Source: Cristatella mucedo (Eukaryota > Bryozoa > Phylactolaemata > Cristatellidae). Taken from it: a stretch of 64,000 nucleotides of DNA. Of the stretch, positions 1-11,400 are shown in pieces. Position 1 is the stretch's first letter. The number at the start of each line of letters is the position of its first letter. The stretch lies in assembly GCA_009760855.2 (NCBI GenBank), contig WPIO01000023.1, positions 3,726,501 through 3,790,500 of the forward strand, written 5' to 3'. The position numbers were made by a program, and so were the translations under genes. The notes under the pieces are model-generated. The model saw only the letters and a list, made by a program, of their open reading frames with translations. It searched no databases and was not told the DNA's origin.

Positions 1-2
1 AG

Positions 3-1624
3 AGTAATGGAAATGAGACAGATGATATTGCAAATAAACTAGTTACATTTACTGTTCCTGGAGAACAACAACTATGCTATGTTTTATCTGATGCTTATCT
101 ATTACTTGAAGGACAACTAAGAGTCCAGAAAGCTGCTAATGGTGCCTATAATGCACCTAATAAAAACCTTGCTGCTGGTCTTGTCAACAACGCTGGGGCA
201 TGGATGTTTAGCTCGATGAGAATTAGACTTGGTGCTGAGGAGATAGAAAGCTAATCATTGAAAGAGGGTCCTGGAAGTGTCTCAACTCTTATGGGTTATC
301 TCACTTATCCAAATGATTACAACCGAACAGAAGGACATGCAACTGGATGGAAAAAAGATGAGGCAAGCTCAATTCAGGATTTTTATCCTACTACTGCTAA
401 CAATGGTGGGAATGCTATAAATGATAAAAGCTATCCATATTTAAGTCCTCCCGCATCTTTGGCAACTGCTAACAATAACGGTTTTATTTATAGAAGAGGA
501 CTATCACATATCTTAGCTGATAATCCTGGAACTTTTAGTATTTCACTTCCACTTGCAAGAATGTCTGGATTTTGTGCTGATATGAATAAAATTCTTTATA
601 ATATTCCTTTCACCCTTGAAATGACACGCACTGGTGGTAGTGATTTTGATGCTATTATTACTGGTCCAACAGGTGCAGCTGCTAATACTACAAACGCGAT
701 TTTATCAAGAGGAGGAGCTGTAGCAAATGGAGAAGGAGTTTGGACTGCATTCAAAATTAGTATGTCAAAAATGAGACTTATGGTTCCTTGTGTTAGTCCT
801 AAAGAAAGCATTCAAAGAGCGCTTGCAGATGTATCAAGTGAGGAGGAGCTGTAGCAAATGGAGAAGGAGTTTGGACTGCATTCAAAATTAGTATGTCAAA
901 AATGAGACTTATGGTTCCTTGTGTTAGTCCTAAAGAAAGCATTCAAAGAGCGCTTGCAGATGTATCAAGTGAGAGAGCAAAGAAAATTAGACTTAATTAC
1001 AGAGTTAGACGTTATGAAAATATGACGCTAAATAATTTCAACCAAAGTCTAAAATATACTAGAACTCTATCTGTACAAAATACTATTGATAAAGTCAGGT
1101 GGTTAATTGTTGCTGCTCAAAACACAAACAAATATAATGATTACCCTGGAAATCCTTGCACATACAATCATTGTGATATTAAAAATGTAACTGTGCTTGC
1201 TAATGGTTCAAAGTAATACCCTACTGTTGCTAGAAGTAGCTTTCCTAGAGATGGAAAGTGTTCTACTGCATATTTAGATTTTACAGAGTTTAGAAAACAA
1301 TATCTTGGATTAAATAAACTTACAGAACCAGTTGGTGTTACTTATCCTGAATGGTTAACACTTTATCCAATTCATGTAATTGATTTGCAATATAATGATG
1401 AGCCTCTAAGAATTACTTCAAAACTTGATGTAAGTATTGAGTTTAACGCTCAAATCCCTGCAGCTGCGGCTGCTACTGCTGCTAATGGTAATATTCCTGC
1501 AGCTGTTGCAATTCCTGCGACAAGTATTATGGTTCATTATTTAACTATCTGTGAGAACACTGCTGAACTTACTTCTAATGGTAATGGTTCACCATTTACT
1601 TGCAGTAAAGGGACATATGTTTAG
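3..1624 (+). pseudogene. Endogenous viral major capsid-like protein, partial and broken
   Basis: The reading frame enters from the left edge and ends at a TAG at 1622-1624. It is AT-rich, unlike the host sequence further right. The translation has the pattern I associate with double-jelly-roll capsid proteins of Polinton-like, adintovirus-like and virophage-like elements found in animal genomes: a SISLPLARMSGFC stretch near 540-580, a block of beta-strand-like segments, and a YPEWLTLYPIHVIDL stretch near 1345-1390. That assignment is from memory of the family, not a search. Breaks seen directly: TAA at 252-254; a perfect 131-bp tandem duplication (711-841 and 842-972) that shifts the frame; TAA at 1214-1216. 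Without these the frame would give roughly 500 residues plus whatever lies left of the window, a normal length for such capsids. Its neighbours are an exonuclease and a fibre-like gene on the same strand, as expected for a virus-derived segment. It cannot make an intact protein under the standard code. Confidence 0.62.
711..972 (+). repeat. Perfect 131-bp tandem duplication inside the capsid-like gene
   Basis: Bases 711-841 and 842-972 are identical at every position I compared. The unit is not a multiple of three, so it moves the reading frame from frame 3 to frame 2 and creates the stop at 852-854. Lack of divergence means it is young or an assembly error. Confidence 0.93.
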
Positions 1625-1664
1625 GATGGAACTGACATTTAAAAAAATTTAAACCAGAAATATA

Positions 1665-2498
1665 ATGAATAAATTTGATTTTGTACAAGGTTCAGATGAG
1701 TGGAAAAAATCGATGTCCTTGAATATTGGAGGCTCAGAGGTTTACTCATTGCTTGGAAATGATCTAGTATTTGGAGAACAGATCGAATATGATATAGAAT
1801 TAATTGCAAATAGAAAACTAAAAAAATACATTGCTAATAATTCTAGTATGAGATTTCCTCCAATGTTATTTGGTTAAGTATTTGAACCTATTGCTGCAAA
1901 GTTTTTAGAAATGAAACTTAAAGTAAAACTTGATAGTGCAAATGATTGTTTTAGTAGTGATGGTGTGTACAGATATTCTCCTGATGGAATAATAAACAGC
2001 AATACTCTAGTAGAAATAAAATGCTTGTGGAGCAGAAATATTATTGATGATTTTATACCTAAACAATATTACGCGCAGTGTTTACTTGGGTTACATGTTT
2101 TAAAACTTAGTGAGTGCTTTTACTCTGAGTTTGAGATTTTTGTTCCTGGGTTAAATTGTGAAGAACCTCCAATAGATTATGTAGCAGCTGGTAATGTAAG
2201 AATTCCTAATACTGATTTGGATATGCCAATTAGAGAACCAACTTTTATGCTATTACTTAAAGATGAAAAGTATTTTGATTTTTAATTTGATATTATAAGT
2301 AAATATGGCAGATTTAACAATAAGAAAGCAAATGGTCATGATATAAAGTATTATATAAAAAGATGTTTGATCCAAGTGATAGAAGAAGATGATCCTTGTA
2401 GATTTGTTAGAATAATTCCTATTGTTAAAGAAGTGCTAGATAGATCGAAAATTTTAATTAATAACTATATAGATGAGTCGAAGACATCATTGCAATGA
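1665..2498 (+). pseudogene. YqaJ/lambda-exonuclease-like viral nuclease, broken by stops
   Basis: This frame starts with ATG at 1665, about 40 bases after the capsid-like gene. It shows the signature of YqaJ-type recombination exonucleases of the PD-(D/E)XK fold: an N-terminal GGSEVYSLLG (family G-S-E helix), a VFEPIAAKF segment, SPDG with the candidate catalytic Asp at codon 107, VEIKC with Glu 117 and Lys 119, and YYAQ soon after. Such enzymes resect double-stranded DNA 5' to 3' in viral replication and recombination. Two in-frame TAA codons interrupt it, at 1875-1877 and 2283-2285. The frame stays open and lysine-rich beyond the second one and ends at TGA 2496-2498, overlapping the start of the next gene by 26 bases. 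The total of about 277 codons fits the family. There are no indels. Motif order supports the call well; whether the last 70 codons belong to the nuclease is inferred from frame continuity. Confidence 0.72.
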
Positions 2499-3333
2499 CT
2501 ATGTAAGTAGAATAAATGGTTATATTCTATCAGACCTTGATGCAAATGGTAATAGAATAATTAATATGAGAGATCCTGTGAATGATGGTGATGCTGTAAC
2601 TAAATCGTATGCAGATGCAAACTTTATTGTAAATAGTGGTACTTCTTTAAATCTTCAGAATAGACCAATTACAAATCTTGCTCCAGGAGTTAATCCAACA
2701 GATGCTGTTAATGTTAGCCAAGTATCAAACTATGTAAAGAAATCTGGAGATACAATGACTGGAGATTTAAATATGAATAGTTTTGCTATTACTTCTACAT
2801 ATTGGAATTCTAGTCTTACTACACCAACAGTTTTACCTGATGATTTTTGTGTTACTTATGGAGGATTAAAATGAGATGTGTTATTGAAGAATTCTCCTGC
2901 TACAACAAATTAAAATAGGAATAATAACTCTATAATTAATGTTGCTGAGCCTGTTAATTCTTCTGATGCTGCAACGAAATCCTATGTTGATAGAACAGTT
3001 AAAAAAATAACAGAAGTTGTTGTACTTACATTTAATCCTAGAGCAATGAATTCTATTATTAATATTTCTACTGCATATTCTTGGACAAATAAAAATAGTC
3101 CTCCACTAATAATATTAAGCGCGATGGTTGTTGGATCATCTCACTGTATACAACTAAAGCCTAGCAGTGATACGACAATAGTATCAGGAGATATACGTGC
3201 TATAAATACATCGCCGGCTGGAACAGATTTTAAGTATTATGCATACTTTACAAGAATGCCGATAGAATATTATTATGTTGATATCCTAGGAAATATGAAA
3301 GTTAATCTATTAATTTCTTACATAAGTACCTGA
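2473..3333 (+). pseudogene. Tail-fibre/spike-like repeat protein, broken by stops
   Basis: The frame begins at ATG 2473 and ends at TGA 3331-3333. It contains repeated units of the type found in phage and large-virus fibre shafts: a hydrophobic-Asn turn followed by a DPVNDGDAVTKSYAD-like element. Copies occur near 2560-2610, 2665-2730 and 2935-2995, with a GDTMTGDLNMNSF motif near 2745-2780. The C-terminal third (about 3010-3333) has no repeats and would be the head domain. Premature stops are TGA at 2872-2874 and TAA at 2911-2913. The repeat pattern resumes in the same frame after both, so they are nonsense positions, not the natural end. The role, attachment to a host surface, is inferred from the architecture. 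No indels are seen. Confidence 0.6.
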
Positions 3334-3432
3334 AAAGTATAAGTGAACTATTAGAGCAATTAATTCTTTGAATTTTGTTGCTTTATGCTTACCTTTTACT
3401 AGCGGGAATAGTGTGTGTGTGTGTATGTGTGT

Positions 3433-3755
<323 letters not shown>

Positions 3756-6749
3756 CTCTCAACGCAGGACTTACAGAAGTCTGCTTTAAACGACCCCGTA
3801 CGTTTTCCAGCAGAATTCCGGTTTACTGTCTGAATGCATGTGCATGCTCTTAATTACAATTGGGTGCTGAGCTGCAGCTGCTCGCGTCTGCTGCGGTCTG
3901 CTACCAGAGGCCATATCCCGAGCTCGAGCTACATAGATCCAAGCAGGTGGGCACAACTCGCATCCGAGCGATTTTGGCAGCATTCTTGTAATTCGAAATC
4001 CTTAAATGGCATGGTGCTTTTTAAACCTCCAGCTGCTGAAGCAAGTAAAGAAAGATGTGAAAATATGGTACGTGGCTAATTTATTTCACTACAGCTCTTG
4101 CGGAACTGGGGTGCTCGGCTCATTTTAGGTGCAAGCACTCAATAGTATTAAGCTGGCAGCAGCAAAAGGCCAAGGACTGACTGCCAGAATAGCGCAAGAT
4201 GTCGTTTCAGATCCCCTAATGCCAGAATTTTGACAGGAAAACACAGCCACTCGTTTCAGTCTGCGACATGCTCAAGTTGTAGTTCATAAAGAGAGCTTTG
4301 ACCAATCGCGCCTCTTGGCTTTGTTTATCTCTAGTCTCTGTGCGGTTCCGCGAGAGAGGTGATCTGTTGAGTTCCTCACCCCTCCTCCACGTTTTGACAT
4401 TCGTTGTTTCTAGTTCTTAGAGTCACTTCTTCACTCCATAAATCCAATAATTGAATAAATAAACCGGTTTTTTAACATTTTCTACCAAGGGAACTAATTT
4501 CGATCAGTGACGCGCGTTTAATAAAACTGTAGCTTCATTTGAGCCTTGCGATCCCTTCGCGATCAGTGCTTAATGTCTCATACTTTTGTTACATTTTAAA
4601 GAGCTTTTTTTTTTAGTTAATATGTGATTAATTTCAGGCGTATTTCAAAAAGATAATACTATTTTTTCTCTATTCCAGAAGGCATTATGCCTCAGTGCTT
4701 GTACAACGCCAGGACGGTCCATTTATTCTTGTGGCGATAGATCGTCAACGCCCATTAATTAACTCATAAGTTCGGTTCAAAAAGAAAAAAATATAACTCT
4801 GGTTCAAATGTAAGTGGTCTTTTAAATAATGAGTATTGTCACTCTCTAGTTAAAAGAAAAATTGAGAGCCTGCAACTTATTACCAATATGATGGCGCACG
4901 ATACCGAGTTTAGTCTTGCAGACGCACAAGATCCTTGCAATAGCTTGAAGCACAAGCAAAAAGAGTACAGGTTAGCACATTCAACAGCTTCATTTATATA
5001 GCGGCGTAACAGCCGTAGCAGCTACCACTTCCGCTTGCAGTTGGCGATAAAAACCACCAGACTAAGACTGAATAGTAATGATAGTAATAATAATACATCT
5101 GCAAATCGCCCTCAGAGAACTTAGTCTATTCTAGGCACTTTATATATGCTGCAAATAACGCTGTGTGTCTTGGGTTTTGAAGCAGAAGCTAACTAGCGGC
5201 TTAATTTAGGATAACAGCTGTGTAGCTCCGAACGTGAGGTGTCTATTTGAAGGCATCTGAATGTCACACCAAAGTATGTAAGTTCTGTCGTGTAAATAAT
5301 AGCCAAACCATCCTCGGACCTATCCCTCTTATCTTGCACATTGCGTCACTTCGGGAGAGTGGAAGCAAAGTAACATTGCGTGACCGGATACTGTCTAGGC
5401 CTCGTAAGATCGGACCACACCAAACGATCAGATATGCGGTGCATGCATTTGGTATGCTATGTGCTTCTGTCAGTAACTCCCTCCACTGAGTGACGTAGAA
5501 AAAACGCTTCGTCTCTAGCTCATCTTTAACACTAGCGCCTTTAACACTTGACTGGAACCGTCGTATTATCGAGTACAAAGCCCTTAGTCCACCAAATCCT
5601 CAAGGCACTGAACCATAGACGCTAAGCAGTGACCTCGAGATCTGTGACTTGGTGAGGCTCCTTCAGCATCCTGAGTTGAATCGGTTCGAGGGCTTTAGCT
5701 TAAAATGGAAAGCGGTACAGAAATACACAATGCCGATCTCCAGACTAGGATTGACGCATCGCGAAGAAGCTAGGCTGACCGACGTGCCCGCGAACCGCAC
5801 ACTGCCCATGTTAATTGTGACTCGGGACTTTCTCGTAAGCTTAAAGAACACCAAAAGAAAAAGTGTGATATGATTTCTTTGATCATTAAGGGAAACCGCA
5901 ATGCGCTAAAAAATATGGCGCGGAGTTCGCAACCCCGAACAGTTAACTAACTACGCCAGCTCTGGAGGCCAACACGTAATGTGCGCATGCAGCCGTGCGG
6001 ACGGTAGGACGATCGGCCCGGCTCGACGAGGTTGCGGTGCCGCTTGAATTGCGGTTGCATTGAGTGAATACTATTGCCACATGACACAAGATAAAAAAAA
6101 TAAATAAACTTCCTCGCAGCGAGTTTTTCCAGCAGTTGTGAAGGAATTGTGCCGCGACCGCAGAACACGGTACACACAATTGCGTCGAGTTCCTAGCTTT
6201 AGCTAGCACGCAGGCTCCAGCTCGTGCCAGTCACAAACTGTTCATAATTCACTCTGAAATGACTGAAATTGTTGCGTAGGATCATAGCGGTCGGAACCGA
6301 AGTTATTAAGCGCTTCCGCCGCTTCATGTAGTACACACAGTGAACATATTAGTAATAATAAGAATAGTAATAATGCAGAGAGCTCTCAGACATTTGCATG
6401 GCGGCCTAAGAGAACTAAATCGCTCTCTATAAATTTAACACGTCCTGTTAATTTATGTCTGTTTGGGTCTTTAATCCAGTTAACAAAAGCCAGGTTGTCC
6501 TACCACACAGTTACCTAAAGCGATGACCACAGTCCAAAAAGCCCATCCACGTCGGCGAGCCCAGCCTAAAAAACTGGGCGCGGCGAAGTGCGGAAGCAGG
6601 AAGTGTGGTAATTACGCTCGCTGTGTCAACATGGCAACGTCCACAGGAGACCCTTCGGTTGGCCTCCTGCTTCGGACGGTGTGCCGGGTCATGACAGGTT
6701 GATCGCTGCATTGAAGTTGGTTTTACTTGTGTACAAGGCTTTTCAAATT
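3756..6749. other. Upstream flank of VAC14; only old repeats recognised
   Basis: No gene is recognised in these 3 kb. A partial SINE family 1 copy (minus strand) lies at about 4980-5055, followed by an L2-like 3' tail (minus strand) at about 5075-5165. A more decayed L2-like tail is at about 6345-6455. A 104-codon minus-strand open frame at 5264-5578 has no recognisable motif. The last 200 bases before the VAC14 start codon are moderately CpG-containing and should include its promoter and 5' UTR, but I see no clear TATA box. Confidence 0.5.
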
Positions 6750-6850
6750 ATGGCGGATAAAGATCCTCAGCCACTTACTCCTGCTATCATTAAAGCGCTA
6801 AATGACAAGCTGTATGAGAAGCGGAAAGTGGGCGCTCTGGAGATTGAGAG
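6750..6850 (+). CDS. VAC14: VAC14 exon 1
   Basis: It encodes residues 1-34 (first two bases of codon 34), starting [20 protein letters not shown]. The ATG at 6750 is preferred to an upstream in-frame ATG at 6681 because conservation with VAC14 starts here. The donor is AG|GCAAGT, a GC-AG intron: splicing there joins AG+G into Arg followed by LVKDM, matching the family's EIEKLVREF region. Confidence 0.93.
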
Positions 6851-8382
6851 GCAAGTACTTATGCAATAGTTTTGTGACGTTCGGTATTGACTGAGGAGAA
6901 AATTCAAGAAACAGTTATCCCGAGTTATCCGACTGTATAAAAATGCCTTTGAGCTAGTGTGCTGACGTGCAGGCTCCACGTGTCGCTGTTCTCTGCCCCG
7001 CCTCTTATTGAAAATGATACAATGGATTTTCTGCAGGCGCGCGCCTCCAGCGCGTCAGTTCAGCGCGCCAAGTGCCGAAATGGCAGCGAGAGTGCTTCGA
7101 GTTATTTCACAGCTATTTCCGTGCCACCACACATCCCCTCCAAGATAGTTAAGCTGTTGTATCTTGTCTAAACCGCACCCGTGATTTCTGCTGTCACGTC
7201 GTTCCTTTTGGCACAGCTTAGCTCGCAGACTATCTATGTCGAGCTGTGGCGCGTGGCCACTTTTCATTTGGTGTGCGGATACGCAGGTTCTGTAGCAGAG
7301 GAAGCCTCGATCCGGAAGTTTGCACGAATGCCCTCATTTCTCGCAGGGGAGTCAGTAATATTGAGAGTGACGACACCACTGTGCTTGTGCTTGCGAGTGT
7401 TTTTTGAAATCAAAGCTGGCATGAAGTTGAACTGTCGAAGTGTCTGGCCTGGCTAAAATGGTCGACTCCTAGAAGGCACGTCTTGTATCTTAAGCCTTGC
7501 TGAAATTTTGTTGGACTTTTCGTCAATAGAACGCTACTGCTAGAGAAAGCTAGGCATTTTGTTTAAAGAATAAAATCCGTGTTCATAATGTTTGATTTCG
7601 TATTTCCCTTTTTTGGCTCTCCATTGCAGCAATACATTTCTGAGCAAATTGCTATAGGATTCTAAGGCGACACACATTTGTCCTTGCAGCATGACTTGGC
7701 AGAATGAAGCATTCGTGGCATAAAATTGCAGCTAATATTGGACGGTGACCCGTCGTGGGTCGTTCTCGGTGCAAGAATGTAGTGCTAATGCCTAGGCTTG
7801 GTTGGGTGCTCTAGCACATGACGATGTGACTGGGTAGTTAGCCTTTTCCGGTCACCTCTGACCTGCATGGTCTTGTTTAGTTGCAGGATATCCACCATTA
7901 GAATATAGCCGTGTGCGTGAGAATGACTTTATCCTAGCTCTCACGATCGCTCTTATACATGGGGCTTGTGGATAAAGAAATGTCATAGGGGAACTTAGTG
8001 AAGAGCAAATTGGCATAGGGCATTATGCTGACGCTAGTACCCGTCGAGGGGCATAGTCCAAAAGTCACAAGGCCTATGGAGGGAACGCCAGCATTTTGCC
8101 CAGCCAACCCAGTGTGGTTAAACTGCCCCACGAGGGCATGACCAAATTTTGCTGTCTTCGGGTATTGACCAGTGTTTTCGGTGGTGCTGACGTCTGGCGC
8201 ACGCTTTGCCTGCCCACGTGTGTAGATACAAATATGAAACAACTCGTGCACGTAAAGACAGCTGGTCGTACCATTAAGAATAAAATGGTGCCATGAGCAG
8301 GCTTGCAAATGCAGTCGTCTCGAAGACGTGGAGGCATTGGGCACACTCTGCACACACTTTGGTTAATGTGTGCAAATAGTTA

Positions 8383-8415
<33 letters not shown>

Positions 8416-11400
8416 CGTGTGTCTGATTTAGAAAAATAGTCCAGCCCAGCGTATACTGCCACTGACTGGCTTCCACCCCCAACTTGGAGAGTGCTTCCAA
8501 GCCTCAGACTTGGCACAGCAGCAGTCGTTGCAGCAGTCGAATCAGCAGTAGCTGTAGCTGCACCAGCCTAAGCACAAATATTATTTGTCCCCCCCCCCCC
8601 CGAATTACATGTTGCCCCACTTGCCGATGAGCAGCTGGCATGACACACCTCGGTGGCTGCTCTATGGATCATCCTGAAAGACCGGCACTTCAGCTGGATC
8701 TATATTGGCCAGAATGAAGATTGTGGCTACTAAACCACGGCTCGTGCCAGCCATTCCCGGTGTGCAGCATGGTGCATAAGGTCGGAATGGTTGACTAAGA
8801 CAACTTGGTCAGGCCTGCGTAAGAGGAACCAATTGCCATGGCCTCCTTGTGGGTTTGCCGTTTTCCACCTCAGAGCGGCAGCACCTTGATTTTGGTCGTT
8901 CTATCTTTAACATCCTGGTGTGCCTTAACTTTGTGTTCCTTGTTACCGTGATCAGGAGCTGTGTGCTGCTTGAGTTGTTTAGGACAATAGTCTCAGTACA
9001 AGGGGGCCCACAAGTAAGCAGCAGAGCCCTCAACTCGGTACCCATACCCATGTCCATACCCACCCGTACCCATGGGTACTGGGTGGGGGTGGGTGGCATC
9101 TGTGATCTTATGGGTGGGCGTGGGCAGGGGCAGGTATTGGCCTGCCTTATAAAAACCCCACTTATGAGTGCCTTAAGGACTTCAAACGCCCAAGTTTGCC
9201 GGCAATTTTGTTGGAATCGGAGTTTTGCGTGGAGGTTTCGGTCAGATTTGGGCGTCAGATCGGGATCGGGACGACGAGGTTTCAAAGGTCAAATCGAAAT
9301 TGCCAAATACCTCCGAATCACGATGAATGTCGATGCTGCCACGATCGAGCTCGAGCTGAGGAAGAAGCCAACTGATGGTGAAACGCCTTATGTGATCCGA
9401 GGCAACGTCTCCCGTAAGAACAAGGCGATCTGGGTATGGGTATGGGTATGAGTGGTCCGGCGACCAAACTTCTGGGCGATGGGTGTTTGGGGCTAGTGGG
9501 CTTCAGCGATGGTTGCCAATGAATCTCTGCCCAAATGGCAATTGAGGGCCCTGGCAAACAGTGCCAAAATCAAATCAATTGAAACATGCGAGATGCTGAC
9601 ATGAAACTGATTTTTCTATGCTTTTCAGCTGGCAGCATGTACCATATGTTAGGTGCAGACGGTTCCTATAAAACAACTTGCTAGTATAGGGGGTATGATG
9701 TGTAGAGAGCTCCCAGTTGATAGGTGCATCAAGTATGCTTTGCACACGAACCCGGTATTTGTTTTAGGCTCGTGAAGGATATGATGGCCGCAGAACATTA
9801 TGTGTCCATAGAAAACACCATTCGGACGCTAGGCAAGGATTTTGCCAATGCAAACACCCCCCAGCCCCGGAATGGAGGGTTGATCGCCTTGGCAGCATGT
9901 GCCATTGCACTGGGCAAGGTAAGTTGCTTTGCGGGTACAGAACAGTAGACTACAGCTATTCCAGCCTACACTGATTCCTGCACTGTGCACTGTGCACTGT
10001 TGTAGCTGACTGTCAGCCGTGCTGGTTGGCCCCTTACTGTGTTAGTATACCTTGCTTGGTGAGACTTCAATATTCACGTTGACAAACCTAGCAACAGCCA
10101 GGTCCGCTCATTTCTTGACTGTCTGGAGAATTTTGGTTTGGCCCAGCACGTTAATCATAGCACTCACGTCGGTGGCCACATTCTAGATCTCATGATCACT
10201 AAGGATGTCTTCCCCACGGACCTTGTAGTGTGCCCACTGACCCTCTCAGTTCATTGTTCGGTCTCGTTTACTGTTCCTGCTCCTTCGCACGTACAGGGCA
10301 AGGTCGAATTTGTCAAACGACGTAACTTACATAGCATTGACATGGACAAGTTTTTGAAATCTGTGTTGCAGGTCTTCTTGATCTGCATTCAGACCCGACC
10401 AGCAGCCTTGATACCCTCACTGATGCTATGAACATAACACTCAGGAGTGCTCTTGACAAGCATGCTCCCGTTCGCTCTATCCGTGTTCGAAGTCGTGGAG
10501 TTTCCTTTCAATTTACAAAAAAACTCCTAAAGATGCGCCGGGTTAAGCGCAGGCTTGAATGTCGTTTCAAGAAATCGGGGTCTGATGCAGATCTAGTCAA
10601 TCACAAAGACTTCCTTCGAGTTTACACCCAAAAGCTTAAAAAACCAGGGCTTCTTTTTTCATTAGAAAGCTGAATTCCTGCCAGTCGGACACTAAACAGG
10701 TTTATAAGACAGTAAACCATTTACTGGCCAATGCTGAGAGGTCTGACTCCCCAGATATTAAGGACTCAGCCGAAAAGTTTTCAGCCTTCTTTACTGAAAA
10801 AATTGTGCACATTCGGGCCTCTATTAAGCCCCCTCCGACTAAAGCAATTGCGGTTCCACAACCTGTGACCTTCCTTACAAGGTTCTCCGAGGTTTCTGCA
10901 TGCGATGTGGCTACTCTAATAAGGTCAAGCAAAAAGAGCTCGTCTCCTGAAGACCCTATACCTTCATCTCTGTGGTCTTCACTGGCAGACCAACTTAGCC
11001 CTGCCATAACCAAGATTGTTAATGCTTCCCTGGGAAAAGGGGTCGTCCCCAAGTCCTTCAAATCGGCAATCGTTCGACCCATTCTTAAAAAGCATGGATT
11101 AGACACAGAGGTCCTAGCAAACTATCGCCCAGTTTCCCTTCTTCCTTTCTTATCAAAGATTCTTGAAAAAGTTGTTGCTAAGCAGCTGGTTGAACATATT
11201 GAAAATAATGGAATGTCAGAAACATTTCAATCAGGGTTCAAGAGGCAGCACTCCACTGAAACTGCTCTCCTCCGTTAACAATGACATTCTACGTGGCAAC
11301 GACGACGGGAATGTCACTGCCCTAGCTCTGCTAGATCTGTCTGCTGCCTTCGACACCATTGATTCCGAAGTTCTGCTTGAACGATTGAGAACAACGATCG

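Noticed and set aside
5264-5578. 104-codon minus-strand ORF upstream of VAC14
   Set aside because: No recognisable motif, no splice or promoter context; length is within chance for this composition.
8849-9451. 200-codon plus-strand ORF in VAC14 intron 1
   Set aside because: It spans the left boundary of the hAT element and ends in its TGGGTA array, so the frame is composite.
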